From the NCBI GenBank assembly GCA_947561715.1, contig OX387197.1:1431001-1495000 (forward strand): a stretch of 64,000 nt of DNA, read 5' to 3'. The notes beneath the pieces were generated by a model, which did no database searches, was not told where the DNA came from, and saw nothing but the letters and a program-made list of their open reading frames with translations. Origin of the DNA: Ascidia mentula (lineage: Eukaryota > Chordata > Ascidiacea > Phlebobranchia > Ascidiidae). Numbering within the stretch: the first letter of the stretch is position 1; every line of letters starts with the position of its first letter. Shown in pieces: positions 24,190 through 35,948 of this stretch. The translations under genes were made by a program, and so were the position numbers.

Positions 24190-25742
24190 TAACGCCCGTT
24201 AGATGCTCCCCGGTTCGTGGAGCGGAACGTCACACGAGGGAAAGGTTAAAACGCGCCTCCTGAACTTCCTCCGAATATATTCGCAGATTTTTATTCGGAC
24301 AAAGAAGACGGTTTCTGTACAAAATGCATCACATCAACAAATGTACTTTAAATTTACAATCAATACAGGCTCACCAACTGTTTTCGAAACCGGCATGCAA
24401 ACGAATAAATTGCTAGTTCAGTGTTACGCCTAAACAAAGATGCAATGTATAGTCACAAATACCCGTTACGACGTTACACACAATGCTTACCAATTGTTTT
24501 GACAATAAACCACAAACACCGCTTTATTAAATGGCACGAACACTCTAAGAATAAACAAAGCAGTGTAAGTAACTTGTCTTGGCTCATTTACCCAAGGTAC
24601 AACGAATGGCATCTTAGGCCATTGCGTTCAAATAGCAATCAAGGTTAACGATAATACAGTTTATCCAATACGCATAAGCAACTCACCGATAATTAAGCTC
24701 TCTGCGACATAGAACCGTGCTCCACGGAAGTCAGACACAAAAAAGGACTTAACCACGTTTTCAGTTCAACAAAACTACCAGTTAACTGTTACGTCACAAA
24801 CTACAATAGACTGCAACAATTATAGTAGTGAAAGAAAAAAGGCACATAAATAGAAATCAGGCAATTGCTGGCAAATAAGATGTAACATACCCCCCCACAA
24901 TGTACGAATACAAGATGTACATGTCAACACAACAAACAAACATCGGACAGTAATTGCGAAAACAGTTCACTCGCAACTAATCACGCATCGCGACGTCGCG
25001 GCACAATAAGCACAATTTTGCGATTGGGCGTCTTAACACACCAGTGTGAGTCTTGACGATCACCTGACGCACAACTCCTTTCCGATCAGGAAGTTCCTCA
25101 ATCACTCGACCCAGGAGCCACTTGCTGCGGGGCTGGTTGTCATCCGCCACAAGAACCACGTCATTTACCATAAAAATTCGAATGTCCACTTGCCCACTTC
25201 GATCTGGGCATGAGCGTAGGCAGGTACTCGCGAGACCATCGCCTCCAAAACTGATCGGCCAGGTATTGTACCTCACGCCACCGGTTTCGATGGTAACAGT
25301 CCTTCCCCGTGAACAGTTCTGGGGGCATATTCGGCGCTGCACGTTGCAGCAGTAAATGATTGGGAGTAAAGAGCTACTCATCCTTCGGATCGAACGTCAC
25401 TGGGACCATGGGACGGGAGTTTAGGATTGCCTCGACCTCTACCATCAGAGTGCACAACCGCTCATCAGACAACGTCTGTTCCGAGAGCAGGGCGTTGAGA
25501 ATTTTGCGCACAGAGCGTATCATGCGCTCCCATACCCCACCCATGTAGCTGGCAGTGGGGGGATTAAAGCTCCATGCAATTTCGCGTTGTTGCAGATATT
25601 GGTGAATCAGCTGTTAGTTCCACTTCTTCAGTTCTTCGTGGCTCCGACGAAATTCGTGCCGTTGTCGCTGAAAATCTGGTTTGGACGTCCACGACGACCG
25701 ATGAACCGTCGAAGGGCTCCAATAAAGGAGATGTCATTTTTG
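24190..25742 (-). mobile_element. BEL/Pao fragment (second family), unit 2
   Basis: Minus-strand piece of a BEL/Pao element unlike the one at 48158-53425. It has a 3' LTR-like stretch ending near 24887 next to a C-rich run (polypurine tract on the minus strand), then the integrase C-terminal part (25010-25600; [24 protein letters not shown]). The copy is a truncated fossil with several breaks. A longer copy of the same insertion lies at 38968-40625, so it predates a duplication. Confidence 0.7.
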
Positions 25743-26335
25743 TGTTAATTTGTACAATTCGATTACTTCGCGTACGTACGCATCTGTTATTTTTTGGGTT
25801 AATCACTTCGTTCTCTACGACAGATAGGTTATTCTCTGACATATGTGTTAATCGATTTTGGTTTTAATTTCTCATTGACGTTTCATAATAATCCGTCCAT
25901 ATTCGCATTTTTCTCATTCCGATGATATCATAAACACCGCCACACGGCCTTAAGCTAAGGAGAGAAAACGAGAAAACGGACTGAGCGAGACAAACGCAAT
26001 TAAAGTATAACTCTCGTCGTTGCATTTAACGTTGTTTTGAAACAAGGTATGTTTGTTTAGCGTTTTATGTTTTGATTAAACAGTCGCAAAGATAGTTTTT
26101 TGGCAGATGTTTTTGGTAGTCTTAGGAGTCAGATACACGGCGTATTCATTTCTCTGCAAACGGTCCCTGCAAGACCAAATCTTCGCTGAAATTAATCGTA
26201 AGATTTCTGAAAACTGAAATACTAAATTTGGATAGATTGCTGCTTGGTCGCTAGACGGGTATTCGAAAAATTTGAGGTCCTCCTTGTCAACCTTCCACGG
26301 CCCTCTAGCGGCCGCGCTCACAGTTTAAGAACTCT
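25743..26335. mobile_element. hAT-like DNA transposon remnant, unit 2
   Basis: Right-hand part of the element seen with both ends at 41079-42060. The right end CAGTTTAAGAACTCTTG is followed by ATTTAGACAATATTAAGG, as in unit 3. The left end is lost where it meets the BEL fragment. Confidence 0.6.
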
Positions 26336-26401
26336 TGATTTAGACAATATTAAGGCGTGCTATGCAAATTGCTGGGCCGACGTTTGAAAGACGCCTTTTT
26401 G

Positions 26402-27104
26402 GACATCGCCAGGTACATTTGTAGAAACGGACCGGTTGCGTTCAGTGCCTTCAGTAAGTTGTTTATTGACAAACGAATATAAAATAGAGCAAATAATTTG
26501 AATTTTGTGATGATGTCAACCTCAAGTTTGTGAGAATATCATCCTCATCTTCCTATCATCTTCGTTTCTGGGAAGAAGGTGAGTGAGGAACAGGAGGCGG
26601 AAATTTACACGTTCGAACAACATGTCCTCCAGAAGATGATGAAGAAGAAGGAAGAAGAAGACAAAGACGAACATCTCATGACAATGATCGTTGAGCAGTA
26701 AGTTGGTTAGGATTCGAATCCACACAACAATGACTTTAAACCGATTCTTCTGGATCAAACGTTTGCGTTGAAAGAACTTGATTTAATTCACAACAAATCG
26801 AAAAGATTGATAGGATTTGCTTTAAAAATGATGAATTTCTACCGCAAAGCCTTACTCCCATCTTTAATCTTACAAAACAAGTCCTTGCCTTGGGATATTT
26901 TATTTCAAGTGGCCGTGGTTCCTATATCATAGAAGATGTTGTTTATGCTTCGATCCCACTGAAAGTTTAATTCGCCCTGTAACTAAATGTATTTATTTCA
27001 GGCAACATGAATTGCAACTACAAGTGAAGCAATTATTAAACCTTGAGAAAAGCCGAAAAAGTTCCAAACTTCAAAAGGTCACAAGTTGCCCTATTACCAC
27101 GTGA
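26402..27104 (+). pseudogene. TRPM fragment tail, unit 2
   Basis: Keeps the end of the TRP-helix exon (26402-26453; ICRNGPVAFSAF), the Lys/Glu-rich exon (26571-26697; EEEDKDEHLMTMIVEQ) and the coiled-coil exon (27002-27104). The acceptor before the second block reads CTG rather than CAG. S4-S6 are absent; spacer and hAT sequence stand in their place. Non-functional. Confidence 0.7.
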
Positions 27105-27636
27105 ACCATGACCTTGAAGCACAAACGAAGTCAAGCAATCGTGTCTAGTGCAAGCATCACATAAATGAGGCAGCTTGTGTATTTGTAATTGACTAAACGT
27201 CTTTTTTGCCTGCGTTTGTATTTCTTTGCCATTTTTCCATTTTCCGTGTTATGTAAAAATGTTTTTTTTCATTTGAATGATTTCTATCATTGCTGTTACA
27301 GACTTTTCTTTATTGTTTCTGCACTGATTTCATTAAGTTCCGTACCGGCTACGTCAGTGCCTTATTACAATTTCTGTTTTCAACTTTGCGATTTTGAATG
27401 ATTTCATAACTTAAACATTCTGCTTTCCTTTGAAATTCTTTTAAAGTGTAAACTATTTATTTAACCAGAAAATAAAAATTCCGCGTGTATTTATTATCCT
27501 GACTGGAATCTAATAATTGATTTATTAACTCTTACAATGGATCAATTTCAACACACATACTTCTAGTAGTTGGAATTTTTATTGGTTTCTTTTTTATTTC
27601 ATCGTCTCCAACCATTGCACGTCAACAACGTTTCAA
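27105..27636. other. Shared spacer and 3' UTR of the minus-strand CCP-like gene
   Basis: TRPM 3' flank up to about 27420, then sequence shared by all units. Read on the minus strand, 27560-27636 is the 3' UTR of the CCP-like gene, with AATAAA signals opposite about 27576-27600. No other gene is seen. Confidence 0.55.
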
Positions 27637-28186
27637 TTATTGCACGTGGGTGATGATAACAACCAATGACCACTGGGGTCGACACAAATTCCACGCTAGA
27701 CCATTCGGAATACTTCCTGTACATGGACAATAGTACGACACAAAATCATCAGGTGGATAGTAGAATTTTTTCGGATAGAAATCAATTCCAGCGATCGTTG
27801 GAGGAAATCGACATCCTGTAAAAAACTTGAGATGGTTAAATGTTGCAAGAAGTGTGATTGCACTGCCTTTGCTTAACCTGAAACCTAAGAATACTTCTTA
27901 AAACCGATAATATGTTTGCAGCACAATTGTACTACTTCATGCGTGTGCGGTACAACTTACAGCGTAAGTATTCGTTTCTCCCCTAATATAATATGTTGGA
28001 ACATTACAAGACAAGCTTTCTCAACACGTTTGTTTCAGCCGTCCACGTGGTCAGGTAATGAACACGGTGATCACCCAGCTAAGAAACCGTTTTCAGAAAC
28101 AGAAAACTTATAGCCACCAATAATGTGACAATAAACAGGGTCGATTTATTTTTCCATTGGTTTAGTTAAGGTAGGGTTTGCTTACC
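27637..28186 (-). CDS. Small secreted CCP/sushi-like protein, two exons visible
   Basis: The exon ending at donor 28185/28186 codes a hydrophobic signal-peptide-like run (NRLLSCLLVAVLLIGVE); the second exon 27637-27815 codes CRFPPTIAGIDFYPKKFYY, then YYCPCTGSIPNGLAWNLCRP, and ends THVQ-stop. The splice phase matches exactly (carry G, then GA). The Cys-x-x-Pro-Pro start, Tyr-x-Cys, Gly, Cys and Trp spacing resembles one CCP/sushi module, common in complement-like and adhesion proteins. The start codon is not resolved: the frame stays open upstream of 28245 without a Met, so a further 5' exon is likely after a possible acceptor near 28246. Only this unit has both exons. The function is unknown; the CCP call is moderate. 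Confidence 0.5.
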
Positions 28187-29300
28187 TTCCACACCGATAA
28201 GTAGAACAGCAACCAGCAGACACGATAATAAACGATTCAATTTCTCCTTTAATTTTACTAAAATACCAATCGTTAGATTATGACTCGAAATAGAAGAATT
28301 AGATTTTAGTAAACAATAGCAATGTCGTATGTCATGTCATATAAGTATAGGGACCCATGAACATGGCATATGTCATGGACAGAATCATGCTTAGCCCATC
28401 ACGACCCATGCGAGTATAAGGGACCCATGGACATGGCATATGTCATGGACAGATTCGTGCGTGGCGCACCAGGTTCCATGCGAGTATAGGGACATGCCTA
28501 TGGAACGGAGTAATTTCTATGGAAAGGCTTGGTCCTATCCTCATTCTTACAAAATAGGTCCTTGCACCGACACATTTTTAAAGCCCTGGTGCTTATATTA
28601 TAAGAGATGTTGTTTGCAAATATGTTCCATTATGTTCTTCATGGAGATTTCACAATGTAAATTGTGGTAATGACATAGACGTTTTGGGAAATAATTCCAC
28701 CTGAAACTAAATATATAGATGTGGTTTTGGCAGAGAAACTTGTCCATAAATCCAACTTGAATTCTTCAGGCGATTGTTTAGCTTGTGTTGCAAACTTACA
28801 GACTTTCTTAAACACTATTGTAAACGTTGCCATTTGTGCTGTTTATGTTGTGACGTAATTACGACAAAGTTGAGAAATTGACGGCAAAATTTGGAAGAGG
28901 GTAGATCACATTTTAGTGGAACAAACTCCACAAACATATATACATATTTATCTGTAAAATCTGAAAATAGACCAAGGCCAAATATTTTTTAAAACCGATC
29001 ACACAATGAAATAGTTTTCGTACAACGCTTAAATATTCAAAAGCATCAGTTTGTTTGAAAATTTATGTGTTACTCAATGTTTGATGGTCAAAATAAATTT
29101 TGAATTAATTTAACTGAAAAAAAATCAAATATTACTTGCTGATCACTCAAGCGTGGGATAAGGTGGTTCCCCTCCGATGTGACATTAGTTTCGTTCTCGG
29201 AAATGCTGCAAAAATTAAAAACAATTTCTTTGCAAAAATTTACGGTTGTACACTAGACCCGGTATTTCAGTTACTGTCAGTTTAACTTTTTGTCTTCATA
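28187..29300. other. Unit 2/3 junction spacer and 5' flank of Kelch copy 3
   Basis: The LINE-free and BEL-free version of the junction. It includes the 5' side of the CCP-like gene, a short tandem repeat (28345-28490) and the empty BEL site (AAAATAGACCAAGGCC at about 28968). 28500-28700 resembles a TRPM intron (compare 26830-26960) at low identity. From about 29120 it is the conserved Kelch 5' flank. Confidence 0.55.
28345..28490. repeat. Two-copy tandem repeat, period about 70
   Basis: Units start at GTATAGGGACCCATG (28345) and GTATAAGGGACCCATGG (28414), with a partial third at 28484. Each contains CATGGCATATGTCATGGAC. Confidence 0.7.
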
Positions 29301-32300
29301 ATGAAGCGAACACAAGAAGAAATAAACTTGCATCACCAGAAAGTGATGAATTTTTTAAATAAGTAAGTTTAATTTATGGAGATTTGCTGAAGTTAAACTA
29401 TTGATGTTTTAGTGACAGAAAAGAAACAAAACGATTTTGCAACAGAACACTTTGTTCCCAAGGAGAAAACTATTCAATACATGATGCTGTTGTTTGTTCT
29501 ATGTCAGATTATTTCAATGCTTTACTTGGTGTTGAGGTAAGTGTGTTTGTTTTGTAGAAATATTATGAAACCTTAGTGTTTGTCTTTTAGTTGTCCCCTG
29601 TCTGTAAATACTTTGTTACAATCAAGCAAAAAATGTGATTTAGACAACAACAAAAAAAAACTCTTTACTTTTTAAAATTAATTTAGTTTGTTGACAAAAC
29701 TCATAGGTCATGTGGTATAATATCTCAACAATTGAGCAACATACCATAATATATTATATCTGTCTTTTATGAACAGACATACCCAGAGTTGTTCACCCCC
29801 TTTAGTTTACACCAGGCCTCCATAACACATGGCTCCATCCCGACATCCAGCTCATGTTTTGACACAATTGGCTCAGTTGCAACAGCTTAGTCTAGTGTTT
29901 GCATATCTGATAGACATTGGTTTAAGTTGTTACAATATTAAGGTTTAAATTTTTAAGATGTTAAGGTGAGTTTTGTTATTACTCGACAATTACATTGGCT
30001 GAACTTTTGCAACTGTGCTAGAATGCAACTTACTAGATTGATTTATTTTTTGCTATGGCCCTTGTAATGTTTTTATTTGAACAGGACTGATGTATGTTAT
30101 TATATGTAAATTGCATGCCATATTCTAAATGGTAAAGTTTTGTCAGTTCTTTAGACCGGATTGTGTGTGTTTGTTGTGATTGGTTAACTTTGTTTTCTTA
30201 TAGATGCGCGAGAAATACTCAAGACTTTATCAAGGTTGACAATATTCCACCAAAAAGACTGGAAAGTGTATTGGATTATATTTACACTGGCGATATTGAA
30301 GTAACAGAGGAAAATGTGTTGGAAGTGTTGGAAGATGCTGATTATACACAGATGGAAGGTATACAAGTTTTAATCTTCACTGATGTTAATGTGTTAAGAA
30401 TGAATATTTCAATATATATGTTCTACTTGTGTATCATTTTATTTGTCAACCACGATAATTTTGCATATTTTAGGTTAATATTTTTGTGTTTGACTATTGT
30501 CACGTTGTTGACACCAGGGACAAAACAAATTATTTGTAATCAATGGAGAAGTGAGAACAGATATTACTTCTGAATTAGAGGCGGTTGAATTTTGTTTTAT
30601 TCACACTTTCAGAATTGAAGTCATTTTGTTGTCGAGTCATCCTTAAAATGATTTCAACCGAAAACTGTTTGAAGCTAAGAGCTTATGCTACTCGATACAA
30701 TCTTGCTGATGTGGAAAAGAAAACAAACCAAATGATTGTTGATAACATTGCAACAGTTGTACAACATGATGATTTCATGCAACTTGATGTTGGTGACATG
30801 TCTGCAATCACCAAACAGAAAAACAAAGGGGTATTTTATGATTCATTTTCTTTGTTTTTTTTCCTGAATTTATAATTTATTTGTTTATCTACGCAAGTTG
30901 GCAGGTTTTAAAGTTGGGTCAGTTTCCCACCCACAGATTTTAGTTCTGGATGTTGTTTGTTCTTATTTAGTCACAAATGTAACTTTACAAATGTCAGTGA
31001 ACTTTTCTGCATATCTGAGTTCATTTCATGACATGCAGTGATGTGATATTTGCAATAAACCTAGGTTATAATCTAGGGGTTTCTTATCTGCATGTTTTTC
31101 AACAACTTAATATCAAAACAATAATGCAAGTTTTTTTCTGAAACATATTTGTTTTAGGTAATTTTGGAAGTGATTTTTTTGTGACATTTTAAGTTTCTGT
31201 TCATGTTCTTAGGTTTAAATTTACAGTTTGGTGCAGACATATCATATTATTAAGCTTTTCATGGTAGCTTGCCTTTTTATAACATATCGTTTGTTGAATG
31301 TAGATGGAAGAAGCTGTTTTTACTGGAATGGTTCGATGGGTCAATTACAATCCTTCCCATCGAGAGGATTTGTTTGTGAATCTTTTCTCACAACTTGATC
31401 TTTCATCTATTTCCAACGACTTTATAACAACTACAGTTAGAAATGAAGTAAATTGTTTAGAGTTAGTATAAATATAATTGGTTTAGAGGTTTTATTCCTT
31501 TCAGCCTCTTGTGAGAAGTAACATGGATTGTGCCATTGCAGTCATGGATGCTTTATCAACAAACATTGAAAAGCCAGGAACAAGTGGAAAAGCAACTTCT
31601 GTCCAAAAAGGTCTGATGTTAAGAATACTTTTCTGTAGGTTGAGATTAATTAAAGATCTTAAGCTAAATCTAAACTGGCCAATATAGAAAGATGTGCTTA
31701 ATCAAAAATGTATTTAGAAATAATGTTGTCAAAGGCAGTGTCCCAATAAGTTTGTTAGTTCCATAAATGTAATTAAAAACTTAACTGAAGCTTGTGCAAC
31801 AAACATATTAATGCTATTTAAAAAGATTAATTAACAAAGCAACAACCTCACCTAAATGGAAAATATATTTCCATTGTTATCACCATAATTATTTATTTTA
31901 CACAAACAAAAACCATAACTAATGTTTATGTTGCAGATTTGTCAGGATTTCTTCTCATTGGTGGAGAAGATTCAAAACGAGATTGTGTGAAATGGAATGT
32001 TGCCACAAAACAACATGAACATTACCCAGTATGTACATTGCTTGCTGTCGTATTGTTTTGCTTATTTAACATATTTTCCCATAAATGCACATGGTTTTTG
32101 TATGTTCAAGTAAATGCAAATTTGAACTAAAGTTACCAAGACAGCAAATGTCCATTAACATTCAGGATTTAATGTAAGAAAAATTATGCAACATGCCCTG
32201 GTTTAGTGTCAGTGCCATTGACTCAACAAAATATGTTACTAGTTTTTAGATAGACTTTATATTATTTAGTGAAACATGTAAATCACTTTGCCTTGCTGTT

Positions 32301-34499
32301 TTGGTTTATTGTCATCAAATCTTGTTAAGAAAATGATCACAGACAGAATGAACTCAACTTCAGTTAAATTTGGTGAAAATGTTTATGTAATGGGTGGAGA
32401 TGGTCCAACACAAAGTTGTGAGATGTTGAATTTGGAGGAAAGTAAAAACTGGGTACAAATTGCTGATTTATCGGAAGGTCGACGTTATGCTGCATCTGCT
32501 GTTGTTGGAGGTTGGTGTGGTTATTTCTGAAATTGTTGATTACTAAACCAGAGGCTGTTCCAGGAATAAATGGTTGGGGAAGCCCCCCTCACAAATTGCC
32601 ATAGCAATAACAAGTAACGTGGTGGCAGACAAAGTGTTTTGTTAATATTTATTTCCACCCTATACTAGTGTGTTTTGTGTGGTTTATGACTATCTTCTCA
32701 TCTCTCAACCAACTCATTCTTACTCCTCACCATAACTTTTGTTAGTAATACCACAGAGAAAAATTGTGGATTCTGCCACGACTACGTCAGCAAAATCTTT
32801 TTGTACTTTTAATATTGTTACTGACACTTTACTGACAAGTTACCAATTTTTGAACACAAAATTGTTCAACTAAGTGTTCAGAAACATATGGTGAATATTT
32901 GGTGAATATTTAAATGTTTATCAACAATTATAACTTTTCTGGACAACCTTGTTTTAACTAATTACAAACAAATTTAGATGACTTGTATCTCACGGGTGGT
33001 CAAGGAAAGCATGGAGCATTTTCATCAACTTTGTGTTATTCTGTACAAGAAGACAGATGGAGATGTGGTTTCGACATGTTACAACCAAGATATGGACATG
33101 GAATGTGTTCAATTGACAGTAATAATATGTCTGGGTTCATTTGTGTGAAGATTATTCTCATTACTGGATTCAGGTCTAAATAATTGGCATGCATCTAAAG
33201 CAATAACATAATTAACCAGAAACCATAAATTAAAGTAATCAGTAAATCCACGCTATTTACCCCAACAATATTCACTCATGGACATAAAAATGTTGTGAAC
33301 GCCGGCCTTAAACTTACCAGAAATGCAGGAAATATTCCATCTTTATTTTGTAGTTCTTTATGACATGAATTTGAACTTTAGTATTGATTAATTTCAATTA
33401 AAACCTTGATTGAAAGCTGATCGCTTATTTGTACGTTAAACGCAGTGCTTACCTCATTGCTTGTTACGTAACATTACAACATAATCGTAATATGACGTCA
33501 CAATAAATATTAACACAAGCGATTTGGAAATTTCTTCAGATGTTTTGTATTCTGTGGGCGGATGGAATGATGGCAGACAATCCTTACAATCATGTGAATT
33601 CCGCGATATTCGTGTTGGAACCTCCACAAGAATCGCTTCTCTCAATCAAGCAAGAGGTCATTTAGCATGTGAAGAAATTAAAGGGAAGATCTATGCAATT
33701 GGTTAGTGATGAAAAGTTAATTAACTGTCAGTGGTTTTTGTGTGAATTTTATAAAATACAAATTCATATTCGTCACCGGTGAATGTATCACGTGATAAAT
33801 ATAATGGAGTTTCCTGAAAAGAATCCTAAACATAAAAACTGGTAGATATAACTATAAAGTATTAACCTAAAAACAATAAAAAGTTTTACTTTAAATCTGT
33901 CAGGAGGTTTTGGCGATCGTGGCTTCCTGCAAACAGTTGAAGAATACGAACCTAGAGTCAACAAATGGAAATATGTTTCTCCTCTCCTAAATCCTCGTTG
34001 GCTTCACTCTGCTTGTGTTATTGATGGGAGGATTTATGTTGTGGGTGGAACGAGGTAAGAATTGATATTATGACGTCACTATAGTCCACTGTTTCCCGTT
34101 TTATGTGAAAATGTAAATGTTGAGCAACTGGGACAAGTGGGATATACGATGTTGTACTTGATTAACAACTTGCATAAAATGTTTGTTAAATTTAAACTTA
34201 AAACACTTTGTATTATACAAGGTTGTATGCGTGGTTTGGTTTAGTGGTGTAGGGGTCTGCGGGTGTGCGTTGGTTTGTTTTTGTTAACTTATAAAATTTA
34301 CTTTTAGTGAAAAATGTTGTAGAAAAACTTACCTATGTTTGTTGTGTGTCTGATTCATGAAACTGTATCATGTTTGTTTTATAGGAGCTTGGTTGGAGGA
34401 CTCACATCAGTTGAAGTTTACGATCCAACCTCAGATGTCTGGACACATGCTTTTGATCTTGACAAACCAGTTTATGATGCGACTGTTGTTGCTGTTTAA
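29301..34499 (+). pseudogene. Kelch-like protein, copy 3, one frameshift in the BTB exon
   Basis: Twelve exons as in copy 2: 29301-29362, 29413-29536, 30204-30358, 30613-30830, 31304-31447, 31505-31610, 31937-32028, 32330-32510, 32978-33118, 33540-33701, 33904-34054 and 34385-34499. All splice sites are intact. Exon 3 is 155 rather than 154 bases: one extra A (TACTCAAGAC for TACTCAGAT) shifts the frame soon after MREKYS in the BTB domain. No nearby alternative acceptor restores it. Everything after that point is open and well kept, with one extra Trp codon in blade 4 (GGWNDGRQ) and an extra codon in blade 5. It is either a very young pseudogene or a sequencing error. An AATAAA near 34562 remains. 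Confidence 0.85.
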
Positions 34500-35117
34500 T
34501 ATGTTTCTATATTTGGTTGTAGTTGATATTTAACTGAGATTGATCACGGACAAAAATGCTCGAATAAAAGTTTTTATGTAAAATATCGTTTTATGCAACT
34601 TTAACCAGTTTTTTTTAAATCATGTATTTGTGTTTGCAAACCGCTGTATTTTGTGATAATAGCAGATATCCGCAAAATAGCAATTATTCCTTTTGTTGAT
34701 TTCCAACGTGATTCTGCTACGAATTTATAATTCCAATACTACAATAGGTGAAGGTGTACAATATGTTCAATGCATGTGTGCCTTAAGCATCTTGTTTTCC
34801 CTTGTGAATTATCCAGTGCTAATCCGCGCTATATGAAGTCCAAAGCAGTCCGTTGCAACCTTCACATGGGCGCCTGACTCGCCAACCCTTTTGGTTTTAT
34901 CGGTGCCCAAACTATTTTATGTTTCATGTTCATATACGTTGTAACTTGTAAAAACAAAAATGATTTGATTTTGTCAATAATTTGGTCTTCGCGGAAGGGA
35001 ATGTTTTTTTAAGTGCGGGACCTACCATGAAGGTCTGATTTTGTCAAAATTCGTTTGAATTTGTTATTAAAAACCCCCTCCCCCGGAATATAAGATAAAA
35101 ACAGCCACTACTTCAGG
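34500..35117 (+). other. Kelch copy 3 3' flank
   Basis: 3' UTR and spacer matching the flank of copy 2 (22450-23050). No gene is seen. It ends at the DNA transposon that starts at 35118. Confidence 0.6.
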
Positions 35118-35948
35118 CCGCATCTCTGTATTTCTATGGAAAAGACTTTCCCGGTTGGGAATTGCCCTTCTCGAACTCTGTCCTGCGTAACAGAGTAAAA
35201 TTATGTGTAACAATGCAATGGGTGATGCATGGGCGCCAGTGTTTTGGTTGAATGAGCGCAGATGAACAGTCTGTTGCCTGGGCGATTTTCAGCGTGTTTG
35301 GGGCAGTTTTAGTTTGTTTTTCAGGGTTATTAGTCGGGCAGTAAATTGGTAGAGGGTGCTGTTGTACATGTAGCTGAAAAACTACCCAAATATTGAGGTT
35401 TGTTTTGTGAAAAAATGAATCACAGAAAGTATGTTCAATTTGTGATTTTCTGTCAGTGCGGACCCTCAATTGGCAAGGAATTGTGGCCAAATTTATAATC
35501 GAAATAACTACTTAAACTGCTCCCCCGGGGGCATTTTGACCCTCTGTTGGCCATTATTTTGGTCAAAAAAGCAGAAAAAAGTGTAGGTTTGTTTTGTGAA
35601 AAAATGAATCACAGAAAGTTACCTCCATTTGCGATTAAGTGAAGCCACCAACCCTCCTCTACACAATTCATGAAGAATTAGATGTCTTGTAATTGTCTTG
35701 GGGCCCCACCGGGGCTGTTTGTACACCCCCTAGGACTGACAATTTAGCAGTTAGCCTTTGCAAAACCCCTCAATGTGCTGTCTTAATGCAGCTGCAATAA
35801 TTTTTTTTCTGTTCAGCAATAGTAGTCCCCCTTCATGAGTCATCAGACCCGGCAATTGTTTTTGGCAAACAAGAGAAACTGTAACCAGGTGCACAATAAC
35901 AAATGACTTCTAAAACTCAATTTTTGGGATTTAATTTAGAGATGCGGC
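35118..35948. mobile_element. Non-autonomous DNA transposon, about 831 bases
   Basis: Terminal inverted repeats CCGCATCTCT / AGAGATGCGG are flanked by CTTCAGG on both sides (35111-35117 and 35949-35955). The matching spacer of unit 2 (23040-23055) is uninterrupted, giving an empty site. It has no transposase. A 26-base segment TGTGAAAAAATGAATCACAG... is repeated directly at about 35403 and 35592. A 7-8 base target duplication would suit a hAT-like family; this is not firm. Confidence 0.7.

Noticed and set aside
26076-26321. 81-codon minus-strand open frame in the hAT-like remnant (KVDKEDLKFFEYPSS)
   Set aside because: The matching stretch in unit 3 shifts frame, no known domain is seen, and it lies in a non-autonomous element.
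27916-28113. Possible plus-strand mini-exons (CAGCACAATTG...GTAAGTATT, then a 16-base block)
   Set aside because: Good-looking splice sites but tiny exons with no recognisable product; the minus-strand CCP-like gene explains the region better.
35134-35490. 118-codon minus-strand frame in the 831-base DNA element
   Set aside because: No transposase or other domain; the composition looks non-coding.
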